Shown: positions 52,204 to 61,418 of the stretch, one piece after another | Layout of the letters: every line of letters begins with the position of its first letter | How positions within the stretch are numbered: position 1 is the first letter of the stretch | Notes under the pieces: model-generated | Database searches by the model: none | What the model was told of the DNA's origin: nothing | What the model saw: only the letters and a program-made list of their open reading frames with translations | Translations under genes and position numbers: made by a program | Assembly: GCA_041736255.1 (NCBI GenBank) | Contig: JBGSTZ010000111.1 | Location: 31,031-95,030 of the forward strand | Origin: AVCC01 sp041736255 | GTDB lineage: Bacteria; Pseudomonadota; Gammaproteobacteria; Burkholderiales; Burkholderiaceae_D | Direction: 5' to 3' | Length of the DNA stretch: 64,000 nt

Positions 52204-52881
52204 TCACGGCTCCAGTACATAGCGATCAAATACCGTCGCCAGCTTGCGCGCCAGCACTTCGGCCGAATTGACTTCCATCCCGAGTTCGCGCAGCAAGCCA
52301 TCGTGCAAGCCGTACACCCAGCCGTGTACCGTCACGTCCTGGCCGCGCTCCCAGGCGTCCTGCAGGATGGTGGTCTGGCATAGATTGGTGACTTGCTCGA
52401 TCACGTTCAATTCGCACAGGCGATCCTGTTGCGCGCGGCTGGGCAAGACTTCGCCGAAATATTTCTCGTGTTTCTGATGCACGTCCTGCACATGGCGCAG
52501 CCAGTTGTCGGCCAGGCCGATGCGCCGCCGTGTCAGGGCTGCATGTACGCCGGAACAGCCATAGTGACCGCAAATGATCACATGTTTGACGCCCAGCACG
52601 TCAATCGCAAACTGCAGCACTGACAGGCAGTTGAGGTCGCTATGCACCACCACGTTGGCAATATTGCGATGGACAAACAATTCACCCGGCAGCAGTCCGA
52701 GCAGTTCGTTGGCCGGAACGCGGCTGTCGGAGCAACCGATCCACAGGTATTCCGGCGACTGCTGCGCTGCCAGTTTCTTGAAATAATCCGCATCTTTGGC
52801 CTTGATGGCATCAGCCCAGGCCTGATTATTTAAAAAAAGTTGCGTGGGTGGAAGGCCTGATTTTGATTCTTGCATCTTCAC
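52204..52881 (-). CDS. can: Beta-carbonic anhydrase
   Basis: A 225-residue enzyme that interconverts CO2 and bicarbonate. Zinc ligands and dyad: CSDSRVPANELLGL, HRNIANVV and HYGCSGVHAA (C, H and C ligands), with Asp/Arg in SDSR. Length and sequence fit the E. coli Can type. The start is ATG 52881; another ATG lies at 52875. The gene is flanked by 24-bp direct repeats (52147 and 52929) and sits in a pocket of accessory genes, yet its product is a housekeeping enzyme. Confidence 0.96.
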   Translation of the reverse strand: MKMQESKSGLPPTQLFLNNQAWADAIKAKDADYFKKLAAQQSPEYLWIGCSDSRVPANELLGLLPGELFVHRNIANVVVHSDLNCLSVLQFAIDVLGVKHVIICGHYGCSGVHAALTRRRIGLADNWLRHVQDVHQKHEKYFGEVLPSRAQQDRLCELNVIEQVTNLCQTTILQDAWERGQDVTVHGWVYGLHDGLLRELGMEVNSAEVLARKLATVFDRYVLEP

Positions 52882-52928
52882 TGCTCCCGAGGAAATAAAG
52901 CATCCGTGCTTGCATCTGGTTGTAAGGC

Positions 52929-52952
52929 GCAGGCACGGAGGCCTGCGCTACT
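52929..52952 (+). repeat. 24-bp direct repeat flanking can
   Basis: GCAGGCACGGAGGCCTGCGC followed by TACT matches 52147-52170 at 21 of 24 bases in the same direction. This copy can also form a GCGCAGGC/GCCTGCGC hairpin from 52928. Confidence 0.7.
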
Positions 52953-53014
52953 GAACGCAATTTTTTGCGTAAGCTCTGATCTTATCGGAGTTGGACAGCT
53001 TGTCGCAGAATGAT

Positions 53015-54172
53015 TCAGCGATTGTTTTTTTCGGGTTCGGATTCGGATACAGACAGCGGCGGCGCGAAACGCCGCATGAAACGACGGTCGATTTTATCTT
53101 TCCAGCGCCACACCCAGTCGCCCTGCCACACCAGCCCGTACCAGCACGCGATGGCATGGCACGATCCGGTGCTGAGCAGCGACAAATAATCGCGCTGCGG
53201 GCGATATTCGATCAAGGGCTCGTCGAATAATTGGTGCAACAAGTTTTGCGCAAGTACCGGCCCCTGGCGCACCGCAAACACGCCGGCTTTCGGGCGCGGT
53301 TGCTGGGGATCGCTGGCAATATCGCCGGCGGCAAACAGTTGCGGATGGCTCACCGATTGCAAATGCTGGTTAATCTGCACGAAACCACCATCCACCGTCG
53401 CCACGCCAGCCTGTGCCAGCCAAGGCTGCGCCGCAGCGCCGGTAGCCCATATCAGATGATCGAACGACGCGGTGCTGCCGTTATCAAAATGAAGTCGGCC
53501 CGGTGCCACCGAACTTACACTGGTTCCAGTCAACAACGCGACTCCGGCAGTTTCCAGATGGCGCGCTATCAGGCGCGCTGCGCGGCGGGAATAGCCGGGC
53601 AGAAGAGCTCCACGCGTGACCAGCGATAATTTCACCAAACTGCGCCGGGTGCGCAAACGATGGACCATGGCCAGCGCCAGTTCAACCCCGCCGGCCCCGC
53701 CGCCGACTACCACGATATGGATCGGGTGCTGCAGCGCAGTGCTGACCTGTTCCAGCGCATGCCATTGCTGCAGAAATATATCAATCGGCTTGACTCCCAG
53801 CGCATGCTCAGCCGCGCCCGGCACCAGCGCCAATGGCGGCGTCGAACCGATGTCCAGTGACACCAGGTCGAACTGCCATTCCCGACCTTGTGCCGTGACG
53901 ACATTGCGCTGCAGGTCGATCTGATCCACGCTAATTTGCACCAAATCAACGCCGGCGCTGTGCGCCAATGGCCGCAAATCGACATGACATTCCGAACTGC
54001 GGTAATGCCCGGCGATCAATCCCGGCAACATGCCGGAATACGGCGTCATCACATCGCGCGACAGCAAGGTCACTTCCAGCCGCTCACGCCACAATCCGCG
54101 TTGCAGGCGCAGCGCCTCCAGCACGAACAGATGCGCATGGCCGCCGCCCACCAACAACAATCGCTTTCGCAT
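53015..54172 (-). CDS. FAD-dependent pyridine nucleotide oxidoreductase (NDH-2-like)
   Basis: A 385-residue flavoprotein. The start is set at ATG 54172 with an AGGGG ribosome site; a longer frame reaches 54208. The FAD motif is RLLLVGGGHAHLFVLEALRL, the second dinucleotide motif (NADH) is IHIVVVGGGAGGVELALAMV, and the FAD-ribityl motif is PQLFAAGDIA. TPYSGMLPGLIAGHYR is typical of the subfamily that is often fused to SelD (selenide water dikinase). No SelD domain is present here. The acceptor is unknown; a type II NADH dehydrogenase or related reductase is the best guess. Confidence 0.88.
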   Translation of the reverse strand: MRKRLLLVGGGHAHLFVLEALRLQRGLWRERLEVTLLSRDVMTPYSGMLPGLIAGHYRSSECHVDLRPLAHSAGVDLVQISVDQIDLQRNVVTAQGREWQFDLVSLDIGSTPPLALVPGAAEHALGVKPIDIFLQQWHALEQVSTALQHPIHIVVVGGGAGGVELALAMVHRLRTRRSLVKLSLVTRGALLPGYSRRAARLIARHLETAGVALLTGTSVSSVAPGRLHFDNGSTASFDHLIWATGAAAQPWLAQAGVATVDGGFVQINQHLQSVSHPQLFAAGDIASDPQQPRPKAGVFAVRQGPVLAQNLLHQLFDEPLIEYRPQRDYLSLLSTGSCHAIACWYGLVWQGDWVWRWKDKIDRRFMRRFAPPLSVSESEPEKNNR

Positions 54173-54288
54173 CGCGCCCCTGATTTTCCCAATAATGCTG
54201 TATCGCAATTACGTCCTGATGTTGCGCACAGCACACGTAAAACTGAAAAACAACATGTGGACGTTTCATTTCAGAAAAAATTTCGACA

Positions 54289-55569
54289 TCAGGCAATCTC
54301 TTCAGCCACCTCGTCCGCAATAGCCCGATTGTCCCCATCGGCATAATCGCCGTTCGCTATGCAGGCGGCAGCCGTAAACAATACGTCGGTGGACGAGTTC
54401 AGCGCTGTTTCCGCGGAGTCTTGCACGATACTGATAACGAAGCCAATTGCCACCACCTGCATGGAAACTTCGCTCGGAATGCCGAACAGACCGCACGCTA
54501 GCGGGATCAACAACAAAGATCCGCCGGCGACGCCGGAGGTTCCGCAGGCGCTGACCGATGCGACCACGCTGAGCAGGATTGCGGTCGGAATATCCACCGG
54601 AATCCCCAGCGTATGGACTGCCGCCATGGTAAGCACCGTGATGGTAATGGCTGCACCGGCCATGTTAATGGTGGCACCGAGCGGGATCGATACCGAATAC
54701 GTGTCTTCATGCAGGCCTAAACGTTTGCAAAGTTGCAGATTTACTGGAATGTTGGCGGCAGAACTGCGTGTGAAAAATGCGGTAATGCCACTCTCGCGCA
54801 AGCAAGTCAGCACCATCGGATAAGGATTGCGGCGAATCTGCCAATACACAATTGCCGGATTTATCACCAAAGCGACAAATAACATGGAGCCAACCAGTAC
54901 CAGTAATAGTTGCATGTAACCCAATAGTGCACCAAAACCAGATTCGGCCAGCGACGAGGCCACCAAACCGAATATACCCAGAGGCGCAAAACGGATTACC
55001 ACTTTGACGATGTGCGATACCGCGTCGGAGAAATCGCCCAGCACCGCCCGCGTCGTATTGGTGCCATGCCGAAAAGCAATACCCAGCCCGACAGCCCAGG
55101 CCAGGATGCCGATGAAGTTGCCTTTTACTAAAGCGTTGACTGGATTATCAACCACGCTGAGTAACAGCGTTTTCAATACCTCGGTAATGGTTCCCGGGGC
55201 TGCGATTGCGAGATTATCGGCAACCAGCAGCAGTGTCGTGGGAAACAGGAAGCTGGCGGTGACGGCCACCATCGCGGCGGCGAATGTGCCAAGCAGATAC
55301 AGCAGCAGAATCGGCCGGATATGCGTTTTCTGGCCTTTTTTATGGCTGGCAATCGACGCCATCACCAGTACAAAAACCAGAATAGGTGCTACTGCCTTCA
55401 ACGCCGAGACAAATACACTGCCGATGAAACCCACGGATACGGCCGCCGAAGGAAAGGCCAAGGCAAATACAATCCCGGCGATTAAGCCGATGACAATTTG
55501 CGTTACAAGGCTGGTACGTTTAATGAAATTCAGGAAAAATTGTTGCGCATAAAACATGGCAGGAATCAC
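54289..55569 (-). CDS. sstT: Serine/threonine:Na+ symporter SstT
   Basis: A 426-residue dicarboxylate/amino acid:cation symporter family protein. Features: SLVTQIVIGLIAGIVFALAF at the start, FVLVMASIASHKKGQKTHIR, the Ser-rich hairpin AFFTRSSAANIPVNLQLCKR, the TM7 motif GATINMAGAAITITVLTMAA and the second hairpin SVSACGTSGVAGGSLLLIPL, followed by AIGFVISIVQDSAETALNSS with the TM8 Asp. These match SstT rather than GltP. The last 25 residues are acidic. The ATG at 55569 or 55557 could be used. Confidence 0.94.
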   Translation of the reverse strand: MIPAMFYAQQFFLNFIKRTSLVTQIVIGLIAGIVFALAFPSAAVSVGFIGSVFVSALKAVAPILVFVLVMASIASHKKGQKTHIRPILLLYLLGTFAAAMVAVTASFLFPTTLLLVADNLAIAAPGTITEVLKTLLLSVVDNPVNALVKGNFIGILAWAVGLGIAFRHGTNTTRAVLGDFSDAVSHIVKVVIRFAPLGIFGLVASSLAESGFGALLGYMQLLLVLVGSMLFVALVINPAIVYWQIRRNPYPMVLTCLRESGITAFFTRSSAANIPVNLQLCKRLGLHEDTYSVSIPLGATINMAGAAITITVLTMAAVHTLGIPVDIPTAILLSVVASVSACGTSGVAGGSLLLIPLACGLFGIPSEVSMQVVAIGFVISIVQDSAETALNSSTDVLFTAAACIANGDYADGDNRAIADEVAEEIA

Positions 55570-55880
55570 TAACTTTAAAGGTTTTTTTTAAACGGTGCGG
55601 TGGCAGCCTGGAAAAGGGAAAACGACAAGGTCACAAGCCAGGAATAATGAGAGCTAAGCGATGCTATGCGCTTGCTGTGCAGGAGGCGAAGCTTACCATA
55701 CGGGCTAGCGGCGATGAAAATCATCGAAACGAAACAGTGCCGACATTGGCCCTGAACGATGTATAAAAGATGGCGCTTATTTTAGGGTAGCAGCGCAAGC
55801 CAAAATGGCGTTGCGCCGCTGAATGTGTTTGCTACGTGGACGCAGTGATGTGCCCACGTTGTTGACACGTTACTGAAGAC
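55570..55880. other. Intergenic region sstT / ppiB
   Basis: No gene was recognised. It contains a long T-run (TTTTTTTT near 55587) close to the sstT start, and A+T-rich stretches that may be promoter material for sstT. Confidence 0.5.
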
Positions 55881-56414
55881 TTAAGCAGCGGGCTTGAGGT
55901 TAGGAAATCTTTTGTCAATGACTTGATTCCATTTGGCCAGTTTCTCTTCGACTTTTTTCATCAGTTCAGAGGCATCGCCTTCAATCGTAACTTTCTTGAT
56001 GAGGTCATCCTTGGCGATGCTGTCGACCACTTTCTGGTCTTCGCTGCCGACCACGGCGCCGAACACGGTGTGTTTGCCATCAAGATGCGGTGTTGGGCCG
56101 TGGGTGATGAAGAACTGGCTGCCGTTGGAAGCTGGGCCGGAGTTTGCCATCGACAAGATACCTGCCTTGTCATGACGCAATTCACGGGAAAATTCATCTT
56201 CAAAATCATAGCCAGGGCCGCCAGTTCCAGTTCCTTGCGGGCAGCCGCCCTGGATCATGAAATTGTCGATGACGCGATGAAACTTCAGGCCGTCGTAGTA
56301 TCCGCGGTTAACAAGGTTGACGAAGCTGGCAACCGTGACTGGTGTCTGATCCGCAAAAAGGGTGATGTTAATGGTGCCCTTGCTGGTTTCCATGATGGCT
56401 TTTAATGTAGTCAT
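55881..56414 (-). CDS. ppiB: Peptidyl-prolyl cis-trans isomerase (cyclophilin PpiB)
   Basis: A 177-residue cytoplasmic cyclophilin. Signatures: FVNLVNRGYYDGLKFHRVID, NFMIQGGCPQGTGTGGPGYD, LSMANSGPASNGSQFFITHG and TPHLDGKHTVFGAVVG, with the catalytic Arg in FHRV and Gln in SQFF. There is no signal peptide. It has a C-terminal extension of about 15 residues beyond the core (KLAKWNQVIDKRFPNLKPAA). The upstream region holds the MITE-like element. Confidence 0.96.
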   Translation of the reverse strand: MTTLKAIMETSKGTINITLFADQTPVTVASFVNLVNRGYYDGLKFHRVIDNFMIQGGCPQGTGTGGPGYDFEDEFSRELRHDKAGILSMANSGPASNGSQFFITHGPTPHLDGKHTVFGAVVGSEDQKVVDSIAKDDLIKKVTIEGDASELMKKVEEKLAKWNQVIDKRFPNLKPAA

Positions 56415-56513
56415 ATTTTCTCTTTCTGTATTGTGGGGTTGGGTTATTGATGAAGTTAAGAATGATAGAGACAGGTCAAGTTTCTGGCATTACATTCTGT
56501 CCTGACCTCTATT

Positions 56514-56673
56514 ATCCTAGAAACCTCAGTTGACCGCTAATTAGCTTCGATAAGTGATTGAATATATTTAGGATTGTGCTTTTTAAGTTGCTCTCCATTT
56601 GGGTGAGAGCGCTACGGAACCGATTGCACATTTTTCCGTCCCTCTGGCGTCGTCCAACTGAGGTTTCTAGGAT
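56514..56673. mobile_element. 160-bp MITE-like element
   Basis: Perfect 19-bp terminal inverted repeats ATCCTAGAAACCTCAGTTG (56514-56532, and reverse complement at 56655-56673) are flanked by TATT on both sides (56510-56513 and 56674-56677), a likely 4-bp target duplication. The inside has no open frame of use. It looks like a non-autonomous derivative of an insertion sequence; the parent family was not identified. The remaining parts of the 56415-56862 gap hold no gene. Confidence 0.75.
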
Positions 56674-56862
56674 TATTCCTTATTTATCGATCTAGCATGG
56701 TAGCTTGGGCCGCAATGGCTGATGTAGTAGTGTCACAGTCTTATTTTTTGTTTCAAGTTCGTAAGCACCGCGCGCTAGCGCGATTACGGTATACCATAGG
56801 CGACTTGCCTTGAATCAAGTGATCTGCACCTGTCTACTTCCCACTAAAAATACAAGACTATC

Positions 56863-57675
56863 ATGCCCAATGCCACCCCGATTCAAGCCCCCGCCGTGCG
56901 TACCATACCGTTGTTGCAGCCTTTGCAATGGCTAGTACTGGCTTGGCGCGACATCACGCGTTGCCCGCTGCTCAGCATCGCGCACGGTGTGGCAGTTGCG
57001 CTGTTCGGTGCGCTGTTGACAGCAATTGCACACGACCGTTTCTGGTTGTTAGTCGGCGCTTTTTCCGGTTTTTTGCTGGTGGCTCCGGCGCTGGCTACAG
57101 CGCTGTATGCGCTGAGCCGTGCACTGGAACGCGGCCAACCGGCCAACGCCCGATGTGTGCTCCGTACCTGGCTGCACTGGCGCACGCCTGACGGTGTGCC
57201 CGATACGAGACTGGTACGTTTTGGTTTATTGCTGGCCTTAGCGGGAACCGGCTGGGTCATGACTTCGGCTGCGCTGGTGATTTCGTTTGCGCCGCAGCCT
57301 ATTTCCAGCCCGATGGATTTTGTGCGTGTGGTAATGCTGGCGCATGACAATTATGTATTTGAAGTATGGCTGGCATTGGGTGGTGTCATGGCAGCACCGG
57401 TTTTCGCTTCCAGCGTGGTGACCATGCCGCTGCTGCTGGACCGGAATATCAGCGTAATGGATGCGGTCCTCACCAGTTGGAGGGTAATCCTGGCTAACCC
57501 GGCACCGATGGCGTTATGGGGCGGTCTGATCATGGGCTTGACCTTGCTCGGGCTGGCATCGCTGCTGCTGGGACTGGTATTGATAGTTCCCCTGCTAGGC
57601 CACGCCAGTTGGCATGCTTATCGCGATCTGGTGGAAGCTGTCATCCCTAATATGAACAATGGAGAACGCACGTGA
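56863..57675 (+). CDS. DUF2189 family membrane protein (second copy)
   Basis: A 270-residue protein with about six membrane segments. The pattern LQWLVLAWRDITRCPLLSIA near the start, VVTMPLLLDRNISVMDAVLT and the C-terminal LVLIVPLLGHASWHAYRDLV match the protein encoded at 39099-39878, which has LLLPLLGHATWHAYKDLV at the same position. The GTGA overlap with the next gene suggests co-translation. Function unknown. Confidence 0.88.
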   Translation: MPNATPIQAPAVRTIPLLQPLQWLVLAWRDITRCPLLSIAHGVAVALFGALLTAIAHDRFWLLVGAFSGFLLVAPALATALYALSRALERGQPANARCVLRTWLHWRTPDGVPDTRLVRFGLLLALAGTGWVMTSAALVISFAPQPISSPMDFVRVVMLAHDNYVFEVWLALGGVMAAPVFASSVVTMPLLLDRNISVMDAVLTSWRVILANPAPMALWGGLIMGLTLLGLASLLLGLVLIVPLLGHASWHAYRDLVEAVIPNMNNGERT

Positions 57676-57896
57676 GCGGCACGGTTTTTGGCTTTACAGA
57701 ATCCCAGATTGCCCACTTTGGCATGACTTTTGGCGTTGGCGCTTTTATGCTCTACATGCTGTTCGTCATCGGCCAGCTTGCATGGCACGCCAAAGCCGGA
57801 CGCTTCGGCACATTCGTGTTGTTCCTCGGCCTGGCATTTGGCATGGTGGGATTTGTCGCCAAATACATCATCCAATGGGCGCTTGACATCAAATAA
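57672..57896 (+). CDS. DUF2788 family small membrane protein
   Basis: A 74-residue protein with two membrane segments (FGVGAFMLYMLFVIGQLAWH and TFVLFLGLAFGMVGFVAKYI) separated by AKAGRFG. The pattern matches DUF2788. The start is GTG at 57672, overlapping the DUF2189 stop (GTGA). Function unknown. It converges on the helicase gene with 23 bp between. Confidence 0.85.
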   Translation: MSGTVFGFTESQIAHFGMTFGVGAFMLYMLFVIGQLAWHAKAGRFGTFVLFLGLAFGMVGFVAKYIIQWALDIK

Positions 57897-57919
57897 CTGG
57901 CGTTAGTGAGATGAACTCC

Positions 57920-60058
57920 TCATGTCCGCAGCCAATGGGCAAACGGTTTCAAATCCACACCCGCCTTCACGTACCAAACCTTGCGTGTCGCGTCCCAATT
58001 GGCACCCAATTCTTTGACCAAACCCCTTTCTGCATACGATACTTTCAAGTCATGGCGACTCGGTGGCAGCGCGCTCGCCTGCGCTTCATTGGCACGCACT
58101 GCAGTGTTCGCACGTGTCAGCGAACGGGATAATTTCATCTGCCCGATGAATGGGCTACGTTGTTCCTCATCCACTGGAGAAATAAGGGTCAAACGCGACT
58201 TTGCCCGTGTGGCGCCAACATAAAACAGGTTCTCTTCTTCCTTACGCGCAAACATCGGATGCGGGAATTCGTCGAGTTCCAGGAACGGCATGATCACGTG
58301 ATCGAATTCTTTTCCTTTGGCGTTAACCACGCACTCAAGCGTCACAAAAGTCTTATCTCTTTTTCGTCTCGTAAACGCTTCCGCGGCATTTAACGACTCG
58401 GAAAAATCGCGCAAATTCAAGCCCGAGTGCGCTGCTGCCGCAAGGAAGCCCGCAATGGATTTTGACACCACGCTGGCGTCATACTGCCGCACAAAAATGC
58501 GTTTGGCTGCTTCCTCCAGATGCATCTGCGTGCATATTTCACGCAGTACGACATCGGCCATCGTGTCCGGCGGCACACTATTGATGTAGGCAACCGTATC
58601 TTCAATTTGTTTCGATTCACCTTCACCGTCACCGCGTTTGATCCGTACGCCAAAGAAATTATTCAGGCTTTCTGGATCTTTGGCGACTGCGTATTTGGCC
58701 TGCTCAATCTGTTGCTGCGAAAGTTCAACCTCGCCAAAAATGGAAAGTGCCTCGACAATCGCGCTGCGCACTTCGTAGGACTTCACCGAAGCAAGATTCT
58801 TGAGCGCGATGGCGATCATCCCGCGCAGGAACAGGATTTCCTCGCGCTGCAGATAGCCCGCCATTTCCTGTGTACGGTAATGGATCTTCGCTTTCAGCAG
58901 TGCGTTTTCGATCGAGACAGATTGATGACGATCACGGATCAGAATGGCGCAGCCATCCAGCGGCAATTTCTCGCTCTTCCAGTGCAAAATTGCCTCGACC
59001 ACGCGCGCAGCGCACGCGTCGGCCGTCACTTCATAATGGCTTTGCTTGATCTGCGTTTGCAACGGCAAGTTTGAATCGACTGTCTTCTGTTTAAACTCCG
59101 CCATCGCAAAGGCCAGGCGGGGGCCATACCGATAACTGAAAGTTAGCGGGTAGCGCGCCAGGCCAGGATAGCTCTGTGCGAAGCGCCGCTCCAGGTATTC
59201 CTGACTTGCCCCCAGCCTGGAGTGAATCACCTGATCCTTGTCACCGGCCCCGACGAAATAACTTTGCGGGCAATTGAGCAAAGCGTTCAGGATTTTGAAT
59301 GCAGCTTCGTTCAAATCGTGCAGTTCGTCGCAAACGATCACCCGGTATGCCGGAAAATCTTGCACCAGTTCCGGCGTCAGGGAAAGCTTGCGCGCAAGAT
59401 CGTAGGTCGCATCAAATGGCCCGCGAAACAGAGTCTCCTCCGAATTGCCGAGCCTGATGCGCTCGTATTCGCGTGTCGTCAAGTAATCCGTAAGCGGCAC
59501 GTTCAGAATCTCCGCCACTTCTTCCAGGCCCATGAATTCGAAATCGCCGTCCAGCGCCAAAGTCGCTTTCAGTTCCAATTGCAGGTCAAGGAACTGGCTG
59601 ATCGCGATGTTGTGCGTTCTGAGGTCGAGAAACTCGACTTTGCCAGAATAGTGCCGATTCACCTGCTCAATCGCCGCCAGCACGTATTTTTTCAAGTCCT
59701 TGGCACGCGGACAGCGCTTCGTGTCGCCATCCTCCATTTTCATCAGGGCTTTGCTGGCAAAGTCTTCGAATGTTGCTACCTCGATGCGCACTGCGGTGTC
59801 GTAGGGAATGCCGACATCCAGCAGGCGCTGGCGCATGACATCGCGTGCCTCCGGCGTAAAGACCAGCGCCAGTATCTGTTCCGGTGCCAGCTTGCGCGCG
59901 ATCGCTTCGCCGATGCGGATCGCCAGGGTAGTCGTTTTCGCGGCCCCGGCATTGGCATCTATCATCACCACTTTATTCTGGGCCAACTGGATAGCAATCT
60001 GCTCCTGCGTCGGAATCAGGCCACGCGGAATAAAGCGGGGGATATTGGGCAAGTTCAT
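57920..60058 (-). CDS. UvrD/Rep-like SF1 helicase with C-terminal DUF5710-like domain
   Basis: A 712-residue helicase. The start is set at ATG 60058 (MNLPNIPRFIPRGLIPTQEQ); a longer frame has no family match. Motif I is DANAGAAKTTTLAIR (an Ala replaces the usual second Gly), motif II IVCDELHDLNE, motif III FVGAGDKDQVIH, motif IV LTFSYRYGPRL, motif V VNAKGKEFDHVIMP and motif VI LFYVGATRAKSRLTL. The last 45 residues (SYAERGLVKELGANWDATRK, then VWYVKAGVDLKPFAHWL) match the small DUF5710-type domain. No nuclease domain is seen. The role is unknown (repair, replication-conflict or mobile-element related). Confidence 0.87.
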   Translation of the reverse strand: MNLPNIPRFIPRGLIPTQEQIAIQLAQNKVVMIDANAGAAKTTTLAIRIGEAIARKLAPEQILALVFTPEARDVMRQRLLDVGIPYDTAVRIEVATFEDFASKALMKMEDGDTKRCPRAKDLKKYVLAAIEQVNRHYSGKVEFLDLRTHNIAISQFLDLQLELKATLALDGDFEFMGLEEVAEILNVPLTDYLTTREYERIRLGNSEETLFRGPFDATYDLARKLSLTPELVQDFPAYRVIVCDELHDLNEAAFKILNALLNCPQSYFVGAGDKDQVIHSRLGASQEYLERRFAQSYPGLARYPLTFSYRYGPRLAFAMAEFKQKTVDSNLPLQTQIKQSHYEVTADACAARVVEAILHWKSEKLPLDGCAILIRDRHQSVSIENALLKAKIHYRTQEMAGYLQREEILFLRGMIAIALKNLASVKSYEVRSAIVEALSIFGEVELSQQQIEQAKYAVAKDPESLNNFFGVRIKRGDGEGESKQIEDTVAYINSVPPDTMADVVLREICTQMHLEEAAKRIFVRQYDASVVSKSIAGFLAAAAHSGLNLRDFSESLNAAEAFTRRKRDKTFVTLECVVNAKGKEFDHVIMPFLELDEFPHPMFARKEEENLFYVGATRAKSRLTLISPVDEEQRSPFIGQMKLSRSLTRANTAVRANEAQASALPPSRHDLKVSYAERGLVKELGANWDATRKVWYVKAGVDLKPFAHWLRT

Positions 60059-60277
60059 GCATTCCTTTATGCGCTTTTTTGTCGGCAGCGTACGATACGT
60101 CATTGGAAATTGTACGACTTGACGGATTTTACGCACAAAATATTCGGTCCACGAAAATCATGTTCATCGGTTTAGATGAAGGATATTTGACTACAATGAT
60201 TTCATCAAAGGCTGCTGCGTCAAGTTACCGGCGAAATTGCACCTCGCACACGATTGCAAAGGAATTATTTACACAAT

Positions 60278-60523
60278 ATGGATGACTTGAATACTCTTGA
60301 TTCTCTGGGTCTGACGCTGCCCAGTCCGGCTTACCTGCTGGGTGCAATCATTTTTGGCATCATCGGCTTTGCCGCCTATCGCTATGGCAAAAAAACATAT
60401 AACCGCAATTCCAAGTGGATCGGAGTCGGTCTGATGCTGTATCCGTACGCGGTCTCGCAGACCTGGTTGCTGTATCTGATTGGCATCGGTCTGTGTACCG
60501 GGCTGTACTTCTTTCGCGAATGA
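60278..60523 (+). CDS. Small two-segment membrane protein
   Basis: An 81-residue protein. The start is set at ATG 60278 (MDDLNTLDSLGLTLPSPAYL), with AAAGGAA upstream at a rather long spacing; a TTG 8 codons earlier also fits. It contains two or three hydrophobic segments (LLGAIIFGIIGFAAYRYGKK; VSQTWLLYLIGIGLCTGLYF) and a short basic loop. No family was named with confidence. It lies upstream of mtfA, same direction. Confidence 0.7.
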   Translation: MDDLNTLDSLGLTLPSPAYLLGAIIFGIIGFAAYRYGKKTYNRNSKWIGVGLMLYPYAVSQTWLLYLIGIGLCTGLYFFRE

Positions 60524-60584
60524 AGCTGCAGATGAAAGCGGCAATGAATGTAACAATAAGCGCCACTGAAAATCGGGCCGTGTG

Positions 60585-61397
60585 ATGGCATTCATCGCAT
60601 TAATGGCGCTGTTGCTGCTCGGGATCGGGCTGCTGTTCTGGCTACCGAAATATCGTTTGCAACTTGCACTTGCGCGCCCTTTTCCGCGTCGTTATGCAAA
60701 AATCCTGCGCGAGAATATGTCGGTGTATAACCGCATGCCGACCGATCTGCAGTTGCAGTTAAAGCGCTTGATAAAACAATTTCTGCATCAGAAAAAATTC
60801 GTCGGATGCGATGGTTTAACCATTACCAACGAGATCAAGCTGACGATTGCCGGCAGGGCTTGTCTGCTGCTGCTGAATCGTCCCACTCTGGTATATCCCG
60901 CGCTTTCTTTCGTGCTGGTGTATCCATCCGCTTTCATAGTGCAACATGCCGAGGTCGCTGTTGGTGGGCTGGTTACGCATCGCAATCAAACCCTCCTGGG
61001 CGAATCCTGGAGCGATGATCGCGTGATTCTGGCATGGGATCACATCCAGCGCAGCAACGCTGAACTTGAACCAGGCTCTGACGTGGTGCTGCATGAATTC
61101 GCACACCAGCTTGATAGCGAATCCGGCAGCACGAATGGCGCGCCGTACTTGATAAGCAAGGCCCGTTATGCGCGCTGGTCAGCGATTTTCTTGCAAGAGT
61201 TTGCACTGCTGCAAAAGTCTGCGCAGCATCATTCTGCCAGCGTACTCGATCACTATGGCGCGACCAATCCGGCAGAATTCTTTGCCGTGGCGACCGAGGC
61301 TTTTTTCAAAAAATCCGAAGCGCTGGGCCAGCAGCACCCTGCTCTGTTTGCTGCGCTCAAAGAGTATTACTGCGTTGATCCGCGTGAGTGGCAGTGA
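60585..61397 (+). CDS. mtfA: MtfA-like M90 family zinc peptidase
   Basis: A 270-residue protein. It starts with a membrane-anchor-like segment (FIALMALLLLGIGLLFWLP). The peptidase core shows the zinc motif HEFAHQLD and the distal ligand in NPAEFFAVATEAFF. LRENMSVYNRMPTDLQLQLK is also typical. In E. coli MtfA binds and inactivates Mlc, controlling ptsG; E. coli MtfA is soluble, whereas this form carries an N-terminal hydrophobic segment. The ATG at 60585 is preferred to the GTG one codon earlier. Confidence 0.92.
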   Translation: MAFIALMALLLLGIGLLFWLPKYRLQLALARPFPRRYAKILRENMSVYNRMPTDLQLQLKRLIKQFLHQKKFVGCDGLTITNEIKLTIAGRACLLLLNRPTLVYPALSFVLVYPSAFIVQHAEVAVGGLVTHRNQTLLGESWSDDRVILAWDHIQRSNAELEPGSDVVLHEFAHQLDSESGSTNGAPYLISKARYARWSAIFLQEFALLQKSAQHHSASVLDHYGATNPAEFFAVATEAFFKKSEALGQQHPALFAALKEYYCVDPREWQ

Positions 61398-61418
61398 GCC
61401 CCCAATTTTCAGCCGTAG

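Noticed and set aside
59222..60175. Plus-strand open frame of 317 codons opposite the helicase
   Set aside because: Antisense to the helicase motifs, without ribosome site or family match.
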